Source of the DNA: JANPBY01 sp031430645
GTDB lineage: Bacteria; Actinomycetota; Actinomycetes; DATJPE01
DNA length: 34,239 nt
Assembly: GCA_031430645.1 (NCBI GenBank)
Contig: JANPBY010000156.1
Coordinates: forward strand, 1-34,239
Direction: 5' to 3'
Both the position numbers and the translations under genes were made by a program. Position 1 is the stretch's first letter, and each line of letters begins with the position of its first letter. The notes under the pieces were generated by a model, which did not search any database, had not been told where the DNA came from, and saw only the letters and a list, made by a program, of their open reading frames with translations. Shown piece by piece: positions 13,926-21,310 of this stretch.

Positions 13926-15470
13926 GTGAGACACCGCGCCCCCGGCCCACCCGACCTGGGACCACTGCTGCCCGCGTGCGTCTACGAAGTCAACACCTTG
14001 GTGTGGCTGCGCGAAGTGTCGATGCGGGTGGGGCGACCCCTGACCCTTGCTCAGGTCCCTGCTGCCGAGTGGGATGCCGTCGTCGGTGACGGGGTCGATT
14101 GCGTGTGGCTGATGGGGGTCTGGACCCGCAGCCCCGCCGGCCGTGCCGTCGCACTCGACAACGAGGAGCTTCGACGCTCCTGGGACGAGGCCCTGCCAGG
14201 CTGGATCGAGGACGACGTGCTCGGTTCGCCGTACTCCGTCCGGGACTACGTCTGCGACCCCGAGCTCGGGGGACGCGAGGGGTTGGCAGCAGCCCGTACG
14301 GCACTCGCCGAACGCGGCGCACGCCTGCTCGTGGACCTGGTGCCTAACCACGTGGCTCCCGACCATCAGCTCCTGGTGCAGCGCCCCACCGCGTTCGTGC
14401 TCGGCAGCGCCGAGGACTTGGCGAACGACCCCGCGGGCTTCTTCGAGATCACCTCGGGCGACAGTTCGGTGGTGGTTGCGCGGGCGCGTGACCCGTACTT
14501 CCCGCCCTGGCCCGACGTGGTGCAGCTCAACGCGTTCGCCCCTTCGGCACGGACATTTCTCGCGCGGACCCTCATCGATATCGCCGAGCAGGCTGATGGC
14601 GTGCGTTGCGACATGGCGATGCTCCTTCTCGACGACGTCTTCGCCGCCACCTGGGGCGAACGGGTGGGCGAACCGCTGGGAACCCCACTGTGGATTGAGG
14701 TTCTGGCTGCCGTCCGGCTCGACCAGCCGTCCTTCGTAGTGGTCGCCGAGGCGTACTGGGGTCGCGAGCCCGACCTCCTCGCGCAGGGATTCGACGCCTG
14801 CTACGACAAGACGCTCTATGACCGGCTGCTCACCGGGTCAGCCGGTGAGATTCGCGCCCACCTGGCGAGGATGGACGCGACCAACGCAAAGACGGTGCGG
14901 TTCTTGGAGAACCACGACGAACCACGGGCCGCGAGCGCGCTTCAGCCAGCGGGTCGGGCTCGCGCTGCATCAGTCGCGTTGGCCACCTTGCCCGGTGCGA
15001 CGTTGTGGCACGAGGGTCAGCTCGACGGGCGACAGGTGCGGCTGCCGGTGTTCCTCGGGCGGCGGCCCGAGGAGCCAGAATCCGCTGAGACCCGGACGTT
15101 CCTTAGCCGGCTCATCGCTGTGGCCCCGTCAGTGCGGGGGCTGGACGGGACCTGGTTCCTGCTCGAGATATCCGGCTGGCCGGACAACGAAAGCCACGAG
15201 TCCTTGATCGCCTGGACCTGGCAGTCGGAGCGGCAGCTCTCGGTCGTGGTCGTCAACATCTCCGACTCCCCTGCACAGGGCGTCGTCGAGCTGGGAGATG
15301 CCCTGGACGCTGCCCTGGCCGGGCGGCAGTGGTCGTTCGTGGACGCCCTCGACGGGACGACGTACGACCGCGACGGCGACGACCTGGCCGCCCACGGCCT
15401 CTTCGTCGACCTCGCACCCTGGAGCCACCACGTCTGGTCCTCGCACGAGGGAACCGATGGGGGGCGCTGA
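13926..15470 (+). CDS. GH13 alpha-amylase-family enzyme
   Basis: A 514-residue (beta/alpha)8-barrel glycosidase or glucosyltransferase. The four GH13 regions are visible: VDLVPNHVAPDH (136-147), GVRCDMAM (225-232, nucleophile Asp229), VVAEAYW (272-278, acid/base Glu275) and ENHDEPR (328-334, transition-state Asp331). All three catalytic acids are present, so it should be active. It lacks a signal peptide, so it is cytosolic. Start GTG 13926 lies 7 bp after the GH63-like stop, with GGAGG in between, so the two enzymes are made together and presumably act on one glycan or glucoside. The regions resemble GH13 proteins found in actinobacterial glycan pathways, but I cannot name the subfamily or substrate. 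Confidence 0.87.
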   Translation: MRHRAPGPPDLGPLLPACVYEVNTLVWLREVSMRVGRPLTLAQVPAAEWDAVVGDGVDCVWLMGVWTRSPAGRAVALDNEELRRSWDEALPGWIEDDVLGSPYSVRDYVCDPELGGREGLAAARTALAERGARLLVDLVPNHVAPDHQLLVQRPTAFVLGSAEDLANDPAGFFEITSGDSSVVVARARDPYFPPWPDVVQLNAFAPSARTFLARTLIDIAEQADGVRCDMAMLLLDDVFAATWGERVGEPLGTPLWIEVLAAVRLDQPSFVVVAEAYWGREPDLLAQGFDACYDKTLYDRLLTGSAGEIRAHLARMDATNAKTVRFLENHDEPRAASALQPAGRARAASVALATLPGATLWHEGQLDGRQVRLPVFLGRRPEEPESAETRTFLSRLIAVAPSVRGLDGTWFLLEISGWPDNESHESLIAWTWQSERQLSVVVVNISDSPAQGVVELGDALDAALAGRQWSFVDALDGTTYDRDGDDLAAHGLFVDLAPWSHHVWSSHEGTDGGR

Positions 15471-15483
15471 CAGTCTCAGCGGC

Positions 15484-15948
15484 ATGAGACCTCACCGTTT
15501 GCTCGGGACGTCAGCCATCGCTGTTCTCACTGTCGCTGCGCTGGCCGCCTGCGGGTCACAAGGCGCTTCAGCGCCTGGCACCAGCTTCTCGCCTTCGGCG
15601 AGCACTCCCGCCGGAGGCGATGGAGCCGGGGCCACGACGCTGACCATCGCGGTGACGGACGGACCGGACTCCACGCCCCAAACCTGGACCCTCACCTGCG
15701 AGCCGGCAGGTGGCAACCACCCGGACCCGGCGGCCGCGTGCGCCTCGCTGGCCTCAGCCGAGGACCCGTTCAAGCCGGTGGACAAGAACCTGGCGTGCAC
15801 CGAGATCTACGGGGGCGCCCAGACCGCCACGGTCACGGGGACGTTCGACGGAGAGCCGGTTAACGCATCCCTCAGCCGCACCAATGGCTGCGAGATCGCC
15901 AGGTGGGAGGCCATCCAGCCCGCCCTCATCCTCCAAGGCGGCGCCTGA
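15484..15948 (+). CDS. SSI-like (subtilisin inhibitor family I16) lipoprotein
   Basis: A 154-residue secreted lipoprotein. The signal peptide ends in the lipobox LAAC (Cys23), followed by a Ser/Pro/Gly-rich linker. The mature domain has WTLTCEPAGGNHPDPAAAC and ACTEIYGGAQTATVTGTF, then NGCEIARW; this gives four cysteines (72, 86, 105, 136) in the spacing of Streptomyces subtilisin inhibitor, with the HPDP motif. At the position equivalent to the reactive-site Met of SSI (Cys-Pro-Met-Val-Tyr) the sequence is Cys-Thr-Glu-Ile-Tyr, so P1 would be Glu. It may thus inhibit a Glu-specific protease or have another role. Start ATG 15484 is 13 bp after the GH13 stop, so it may be co-transcribed. Cell-surface location is expected. 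Confidence 0.85.
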   Translation: MRPHRLLGTSAIAVLTVAALAACGSQGASAPGTSFSPSASTPAGGDGAGATTLTIAVTDGPDSTPQTWTLTCEPAGGNHPDPAAACASLASAEDPFKPVDKNLACTEIYGGAQTATVTGTFDGEPVNASLSRTNGCEIARWEAIQPALILQGGA

Positions 15949-15955
15949 CGTAGTG

Positions 15956-16003
15956 GTGCAAGGACCCCTTCCCCCCCCTACTTAGCGGGGTTTCGGGCAC
16001 TCA
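15956..16003 (+). repeat. ~48-bp dispersed repeat, copy 1 (C-rich strand on +)
   Basis: This begins GTGCAAGGACCCCTT, continues through a run of C and TACTTAGCGGGGTTTCGGG, and ends ACTCA. A near-identical copy lies inverted at 33858-33904, differing by a few bases in the C run and one C/G change near the end. It fills the gap between the convergent SSI-like gene (ends 15948) and zincin-like gene, whose stop codon (16001-16003) is formed by the repeat edge. The C-rich and G-rich halves can pair as two 4-bp GC stems, so it may act as a bidirectional terminator. Confidence 0.85.
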
Positions 16004-16672
16004 TCCCCCGGCGGGGACCGTCCACGGGGCGTCCGCGAGGCGCTCGTCGAGGCGACCGCCCCGACGGCAATCACCGGTCACGTACTCCTCGGGCATCCGC
16101 GGATAGACCGTCCGCCAGTACGTCTGCGCCAGCGCCGCCGCCTCAGCCGGATCGGCGCCTAGCAGCCCGGCCATCACCGCATCGCGTTGAATCGCCGCGC
16201 ACTCGGCCGCGGCCTCCACCGTGAGCCCCGCCATGTGCATCGCCTCGTGGGTCAGGACGTGCACGGCGACCACCTGATCGAGGGTGGGCGAGGCCTTGTC
16301 CGACCCGAGGTAGGCCCGCAGGTTGGCGCACGCCTCGTACTTGATCAGCGTGCGGCGTTCGGGCACGCCGTCCAAGCCGTAGGCGACGTACCCAAGCTCC
16401 GCTCCCGCATCCACAAAGGCTCCGCCGAAGGACTGGCAGTTGACCTCGACGGGGAAACCGACCAACCGCGAGGCGGCCGACTCGAGCGCCCGCTCCTCCC
16501 GCCACCGCAACACTCCCGGAGTTGCCGCCGCGACTGCCGGCACGGCGAGCAGTAGCAAGGCCACCACTGGAAAGGAACGTCTGCGACCGAGGGAGTCGTA
16601 GCGGCCAAGCGCCCAACGGGCGACCACCGCCACCGCACCCGCGGCAAGGCCCAGCGCCACCCAGGTGAGCAT
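16001..16672 (-). CDS. Membrane-anchored zincin-like (HExxH) protein
   Basis: A 223-residue protein from ATG 16672, chosen because GGGAGG stands 7 bp upstream; the frame remains open further upstream without a ribosome-binding site. It has two N-terminal hydrophobic helices (about residues 2-20 and 34-52) and then an extracytoplasmic domain. This domain contains LTHEAMHMAG with His142, Glu143 and His146, followed by VEAAAECAAIQ (Glu153/Glu157). This is an HExxH zinc site with a nearby glutamate, as in gluzincins. Cysteines 80, 115, 158 and one near the C-terminus (GDCRRG) could make disulfides. Many actinobacteria carry such short proteins of unknown substrate. The stop codon lies in the dispersed repeat. 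The metalloprotease function is inferred from the motif only. Confidence 0.7.
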   Translation of the reverse strand: MLTWVALGLAAGAVAVVARWALGRYDSLGRRRSFPVVALLLLAVPAVAAATPGVLRWREERALESAASRLVGFPVEVNCQSFGGAFVDAGAELGYVAYGLDGVPERRTLIKYEACANLRAYLGSDKASPTLDQVVAVHVLTHEAMHMAGLTVEAAAECAAIQRDAVMAGLLGADPAEAAALAQTYWRTVYPRMPEEYVTGDCRRGGRLDERLADAPWTVPAGG

Positions 16673-16792
16673 GGTGTCGCCTCCCGCGCCGTCGGACCCC
16701 CCATCAGCCTCATCGGCGCCCCGTCCCCGCGACTGGACCAGGAACGGCTGTCGACGAACCACCAACCACGACGACCTGAATGCAGCAGCCTG

Positions 16793-18094
16793 CTACCAGC
16801 AACCGGTGATCGTCGCCGCCAGACCGTCGATGGCCTGCCGGATCGTGAGCACGCTGTAGCGAGAGGTCGGTGGGCGGTTGACGATGATCGAGAAGGCGCG
16901 GCTGCTGCCGTCCCACCCTCGCGCCGTTCCCGACAAGGCGATGGCACCGGTCAGCGTCCCGGTCTTCGCATAGACCTTGCCGGCGGCGCACTTGCTCGGA
17001 CTCGTGGTGAAACGGGAGTTCCCAGCGGCCAAGGTGCCGGTACGACCGGCCACCGGCAACCACCCCACAAAGCCGTCCAGCGAAGCATCCTCACCGCTTT
17101 GCACCAACGCCATCAGCCGAGCCATCGACGTCGCGGTCAATCGGTCCGACCTGGACAAGCCACTGCCGTCCAAGAGCACGAGGCTCGTTGTCGGGATTCC
17201 ATTCTCGACCAGCACCGCGCGGGCCGCGGCGGACCCACCGGCCCAGGTAGCCGGCTGACCGTGCGCCAAGGCGACGTGGCGGAACAACGTCTCTGCCACC
17301 TGGTTGTCGCTGTCCCGAAGCATCACCGACACCGCGTCCCCGACGTCGTGCCCATCGATGCTGGCGACCGTGGCGCCCAAGGACCCAGCACCTCGACCTT
17401 CGTACGTGACTGCCACGCCGCGGGCCTTGAGGCGGGAGGCGAAGTACGCTCCCGCATCCGCCGCCGTGTCGGTCACGAGGATCCCGTGACGGCCTAGCGC
17501 CCGTACGTACGTCACTTCGCCCGGCACATAGGTGCTCAGCCAACCAGGCGCACGCGTGCCGTCGGAGAACAGGCTGTCGTTGATGAACAGGCGGGCCGTC
17601 GTCGGCGCCACTCCGCCCGCCGCTGCTGTGAGTGCCGCGACGGTACGGCTCGCGAGCACGTCGAGGTTGCTGCTTGAGAGCAGTGGGTCGCCGCCCCCGA
17701 CCAGAACGATCCCGGTGCCGCTGGCACGAAGTGCGACGCGCGTCGTCAGGATCCGATCGGCTCCCAAGGAGGTCAGAGCTCCAAGGCCAGTGACCAGCTT
17801 CATGTTGGACGCCGGCATCTGCGCCTCCGTCGACTGCGAGGTGAAGATCACTCCCGATCCGTCGGGCGTGCGCACCTGGATCGCGACATCGTCGCCGAGC
17901 CGAGGGTTCGTCAAGCGCGCGCGCAGATCTGCGGCGATCTGTCGATTGAGGTCGAGCGGCGCTATCGCGCCGCCGGGACCGGGCCCGGGTGGAGGTGCCG
18001 CGCCGGCCGGTGCAGCCGGTGCGGCGAGGAAGACGACGGTGGCGACCAGAGCCCCAGCAAGGATCTGTCGGGGGACGTGACGCATCGTCGACAT
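16793..18094 (-). CDS. dacB: D-alanyl-D-alanine carboxypeptidase/endopeptidase (PBP4/DacB type, S13)
   Basis: A 433-residue secreted penicillin-binding protein that trims peptidoglycan stem peptides. The signal peptide is about residues 1-32 (hydrophobic run ILAGALVATVVFLAAPAAPA, then GAA). The three active-site motifs are Ser96-Asn-Met-Lys99 (SxxK), Ser262-Asp-Asn264 (SxN) and Lys377-Thr-Gly379 (KTG). The inserted region between the first two motifs is compact, as in actinobacterial DacB. It ends with a cysteine close to the C-terminus (TITGCW), which may pair with Cys369. It is divergent from the small membrane protein gene at 18191 and follows nothing on the same strand closely; the zincin-like gene lies 120 bp downstream. 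Confidence 0.93.
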   Translation of the reverse strand: MSTMRHVPRQILAGALVATVVFLAAPAAPAGAAPPPGPGPGGAIAPLDLNRQIAADLRARLTNPRLGDDVAIQVRTPDGSGVIFTSQSTEAQMPASNMKLVTGLGALTSLGADRILTTRVALRASGTGIVLVGGGDPLLSSSNLDVLASRTVAALTAAAGGVAPTTARLFINDSLFSDGTRAPGWLSTYVPGEVTYVRALGRHGILVTDTAADAGAYFASRLKARGVAVTYEGRGAGSLGATVASIDGHDVGDAVSVMLRDSDNQVAETLFRHVALAHGQPATWAGGSAAARAVLVENGIPTTSLVLLDGSGLSRSDRLTATSMARLMALVQSGEDASLDGFVGWLPVAGRTGTLAAGNSRFTTSPSKCAAGKVYAKTGTLTGAIALSGTARGWDGSSRAFSIIVNRPPTSRYSVLTIRQAIDGLAATITGCW

Positions 18095-18190
18095 CCCGGA
18101 AGTGTCCCTGGGTCTTACGGTTGAGTCACGTCAACCCTGCCGCCCGGGCGCGCCGTTGCCGTGCGCACGGAGACGCGCGACACTGGAGCA

Positions 18191-18466
18191 ATGAGCGACC
18201 TGATGGCGGATCAGACCGGCCAGACCGATCCCGCAGCGAGCTTTGCCGACGTGCCCGCCGCCGACGGAGACGCCGTTGTCGACCCGTACTGGCTGGAACT
18301 GCGGGGGAGCTCGGCGCTGCCGATGATCTACATGCCGCCCTCGATGCCCGGCGAGCGGCGCCTGTGGCAGCGAGCGGTCGCCGTCGGGCTGGTCGCGATG
18401 TTCGTTGGGGCGACGTCAGTGGGTGTCTGTTTGACATACGGCCCGCCGATCAACGGTTTCTGGTAG
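18191..18466 (+). CDS. Small single-pass membrane protein, unknown function
   Basis: A 91-residue protein beginning at ATG 18191 with GGAG just upstream; an earlier GTG in frame has no ribosome-binding site. The first 60 residues are acidic and soluble; WQRAVAVGLVAMFVGATSVGVCLTYG near the C-terminus makes one transmembrane helix, leaving a seven-residue tail. The motif DPYWLELRGSSALPMIYMPP precedes the helix and does not match a family I know. It lies 97 bp from the divergent dacB start and 81 bp upstream of the glycerol facilitator gene, so it could be the first gene of that operon. Function is unknown. Confidence 0.6.
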   Translation: MSDLMADQTGQTDPAASFADVPAADGDAVVDPYWLELRGSSALPMIYMPPSMPGERRLWQRAVAVGLVAMFVGATSVGVCLTYGPPINGFW

Positions 18467-18547
18467 CCAGCGTCGCTCCGAGCGCTAGCCGGTCTGTGCA
18501 CCTCACGATCCGCGCGCGCTGCGAGGCCGCGGGGCTACGGTCAGGAC

Positions 18548-19300
18548 ATGGGCGATCTCTCGGGGACCGGCATCCTGTTCAGCGAATTCATGGGTACGAC
18601 CTTGCTCCTGCTGCTGGGAATCGGGGTGAGCGCAAACACCACGCTGACCCGATCCTTCGGCCACGGGCGGGACTGGTTGCTGGTCTCCCTGGGCTGGGGC
18701 TTCGCCGTCTTCGTCGGAGCCAGCGTCGCGTGGCGGTCCGGCGCACAGCTGAACCCGGCAGTCACCTTTGCGCTGGCCATCACCGGAAGCGTTCCCTGGG
18801 ACCAGGTTCCCTGGTTCATCGCGGCGCAGGTGGCCGGCGCCATGACCGGCGCCCTGCTGGCCTACCTGGCGTACAAGAAACAGTTCGACACCCACGACGA
18901 TCCGGGCGGGACGGGTGGGATCTTCTTCACTTCAGCAGCGGTCCGCGCGCCGGTGTGGAACATGGTGACCGAGGCAATCGCCACGTTCGTGCTCGTCTAC
19001 TGGGTGCTGCAGAGCTCACCGTTTCAGGCTGGCACCGGCGACTCGAGTCCGGTCTTTGGCAACAGCGCCTTGGGCTACGCCGGGGTCGCGTTCGCCGTGA
19101 TCGCGATCGGTTCATCGCTGGGTGGACCGACGGGCTACGCCATCAATCCAGCCCGCGACTTCGGGCCCCGTATGGTCTATGCACTGCTCCCCATTCGTGG
19201 CAAGGGCACGGCCGCATGGGGCTACGCCTGGGTCCCTATCGTCGGTCCGTTGATCGGCGGCGCCTTCGCCGCGCTCATGTTCGAGGCTGTCGGAGGATGA
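18548..19300 (+). CDS. glpF: Aquaglyceroporin / glycerol facilitator (MIP family)
   Basis: A 250-residue, six-helix channel for glycerol entry. The two half-helix signatures are present: LNPAVTF (Asn69-Pro-Ala71) and INPARDFGPR (Asn200-Pro-Ala-Arg203-Asp204). The Asp after the second NPAR is diagnostic of glycerol-conducting members over water-only aquaporins. It is followed after 10 bp by glycerol kinase on the same strand, the standard uptake-and-trap arrangement. GTCAGGAC precedes the ATG. No glpD or glpR gene is seen in the window. Confidence 0.93.
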   Translation: MGDLSGTGILFSEFMGTTLLLLLGIGVSANTTLTRSFGHGRDWLLVSLGWGFAVFVGASVAWRSGAQLNPAVTFALAITGSVPWDQVPWFIAAQVAGAMTGALLAYLAYKKQFDTHDDPGGTGGIFFTSAAVRAPVWNMVTEAIATFVLVYWVLQSSPFQAGTGDSSPVFGNSALGYAGVAFAVIAIGSSLGGPTGYAINPARDFGPRMVYALLPIRGKGTAAWGYAWVPIVGPLIGGAFAALMFEAVGG

Positions 19301-19310
19301 GACTCACCCC

Positions 19311-20822
19311 ATGACCCACCCCCGCTACATCGCGTCCATCGACCAGGGGACGACGTCCAGCCGCTGCATCCTGTTCGACTACACCGGCACCCCGGTCGCC
19401 ACCGAGCAGGTGGAGCATCGCCAGATCTTCCCTCGGGCCGGCTGGGTCGAGCACGACGCGATGGAGATCTGGGAGAACACCCGCATCGTCATCGCCGGTG
19501 TCCTGGCCAAGGTCGACGCGACCAAGGAGTCGGTGGCTGCGATCGGCATCACCAACCAGCGCGAGACCACCGTGGTGTGGGACCGCGCGACTGGCGAGCC
19601 GATCGCTAACGCGATCGTCTGGCAGGACACCAGAACCTCGGCCATCTGCGAGGAGCTAGGTGCCCTTGGTGGTGGCGCCACTCGTTACACGGAGCGCACG
19701 GGCTTGCCTCTGGCGACTTACTTCGCCGGCCCGAAGATCCGCTGGCTCCTCGACAACGTGCCGGGAGCACGAGCTCGGGCCGAGAACGGCGAGCTGATGT
19801 TCGGAACGATGGATACCTGGATCACCTACCGGCTCACCGGCAGCGTGACCAGCGGCGTTCACGTCACTGATCCGACCAACGCCTCGAGAACCCTGCTCAT
19901 GGATCTCGACACTCTTCAATGGGACCCCGAGATCGCGGCCGAGATGGGCATCCCGCTGTCGATGCTGCCGACCATCGTGTCCTCGTCGGAGGTCTACGGC
20001 CTGGCCAGCCAGCGGTCGGCGCTGGCCGGCGTGCCCATCGCCGGGATCCTCGGGGATCAGCAGGCTGCCCTGTTCGGCCAGGCCTGTCTGTCTCCGGGCG
20101 AGGCGAAGAACACCTACGGAACGGGCAACTTCGTCCTGCTCAACACCGGCGAGGACAAGGTGCTGAGCAAGAACGGCTTGCTGACCACGGTGGCCTACCA
20201 GCTCGGCGACCGAGCACCGGTTTATGCCCTCGAAGGCTCTGTCGCCGTCACCGGATCGTTGATCCAGTGGCTGCGTGACAACATCGGGCTCGTCTCGAAC
20301 GCCTCAGAGATCGAGGCTCTGGCTCGCACGGTCGACGACAACGGTGGCGCCTACATCGTGCCCGCATTCTCGGGGCTGTTTGCCCCACACTGGCGCGCCG
20401 ATGCCCGCGGGGTCATCGTCGGTCTCACCCGGTTCGTCAACAAGGGACACCTGGCCCGAGCAGCGTTGGAGGCGGCGGCCTTCCAGTCGCGCGAGGTCAT
20501 CGAGGCGATGAACGCGGACTCAGGGGTGGCGCTCACAGCCGTCAAGGTCGACGGCGGCATGGTGGCCAACGAACTGCTGATGCAGTTCCAGGCCGACATC
20601 CTCGGCGTTCCCGTCATCAGGCCGAAGGTCCCCGAAACCACGGCCCTTGGGGCGGCCTACGCGGCCGGACTCGCCGTAGGGTTCTGGAGCGGGGAAGACG
20701 ACCTCCGCTCGAACTGGGCCGAGGATCGACGCTGGCTGCCCCAGATGTCCGAGACCGAGCGCGAGCGTCTGTACGCCGAATGGAAGAAGGCCGTCACCCG
20801 CACCCTCGACTGGGTGGACTGA
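19311..20822 (+). CDS. glpK: Glycerol kinase
   Basis: Phosphorylates glycerol to sn-glycerol 3-phosphate with ATP; cytosolic. The 503 residues are the usual length of a FGGY-family glycerol kinase. The phosphate-1 motif DQGTTSSR (residues 11-18) is present. Substrate-contact NQRETT follows in the N-terminal domain, with GTMDTWITYRLTG, GILGDQQAALFGQ and KNTYGTGNF further along. The C-terminal ATP-binding region has VDGGMVANELLMQFQAD. The start ATG at 19311 is 10 bp after the facilitator stop, so the two are one transcript. Whether the kinase is allosterically controlled cannot be read here. Confidence 0.96.
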   Translation: MTHPRYIASIDQGTTSSRCILFDYTGTPVATEQVEHRQIFPRAGWVEHDAMEIWENTRIVIAGVLAKVDATKESVAAIGITNQRETTVVWDRATGEPIANAIVWQDTRTSAICEELGALGGGATRYTERTGLPLATYFAGPKIRWLLDNVPGARARAENGELMFGTMDTWITYRLTGSVTSGVHVTDPTNASRTLLMDLDTLQWDPEIAAEMGIPLSMLPTIVSSSEVYGLASQRSALAGVPIAGILGDQQAALFGQACLSPGEAKNTYGTGNFVLLNTGEDKVLSKNGLLTTVAYQLGDRAPVYALEGSVAVTGSLIQWLRDNIGLVSNASEIEALARTVDDNGGAYIVPAFSGLFAPHWRADARGVIVGLTRFVNKGHLARAALEAAAFQSREVIEAMNADSGVALTAVKVDGGMVANELLMQFQADILGVPVIRPKVPETTALGAAYAAGLAVGFWSGEDDLRSNWAEDRRWLPQMSETERERLYAEWKKAVTRTLDWVD

Positions 20823-20883
20823 GCTGGGAGCCGGCCCACGCAACATCCCGACAGGGCACGGCGCCGGCGTCTAGGCTCATCGC

Positions 20884-21270
20884 ATGATCAGATTCCTCAT
20901 CAACACCGCGATCTTCTTCTTGTCGGCTCTTGTCGGCCTGGCGGTCGCCGACCTGCTCCTGGACGGCTTCAGCATCGCCATCACGTCCTACATCTTCGTG
21001 GCGATCATCTTCGCCCTCATCCAGGCAATCCTGTCCCCGCTGATCTTGAAGGGGGTGCACAAGAACGCCAACGCATTCATCGGCGGGGTTGGTCTCATCT
21101 CGACCTTCGTCGCGCTGTTCATCACGAGCATCATCTCCGAAGGCCTCAAGATCACCGGCCTGTCGACCTGGATCCTGGCAACCCTGATCGTGTGGCTGGC
21201 TGGTGCGATCGCCGCCTTCATCTTGCCGTTCTTCCTGGCCAAGAAGGTCGTCGAAGAGAACCGTTCCTGA
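20884..21270 (+). CDS. Phage-holin-4-like four-helix membrane protein
   Basis: A 128-residue hydrophobic protein with four predicted helices: about residues 5-25, 33-52, 62-82 and 97-120. It ends in a basic tail (KKVVEENRS). The arrangement and motif SPLILKG after helix 2 resemble the PF04020-type holin-like superfamily, which is mostly chromosomal in actinobacteria and not proof of a phage. It begins at ATG 20884, 61 bp after glpK, and is convergent with the dehydrogenase gene. Function unknown; likely cytoplasmic membrane. Confidence 0.75.
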   Translation: MIRFLINTAIFFLSALVGLAVADLLLDGFSIAITSYIFVAIIFALIQAILSPLILKGVHKNANAFIGGVGLISTFVALFITSIISEGLKITGLSTWILATLIVWLAGAIAAFILPFFLAKKVVEENRS

Positions 21271-21310
21271 CCAACGACTGACGCCACCGCCCAGGGGCTC
21301 AGCCGGTCGC

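Noticed and set aside
20884..21270. Prophage suggested by the holin-like protein
   Set aside because: No lysin, capsid, integrase or terminase gene is nearby; this family is commonly chromosomal in actinobacteria.
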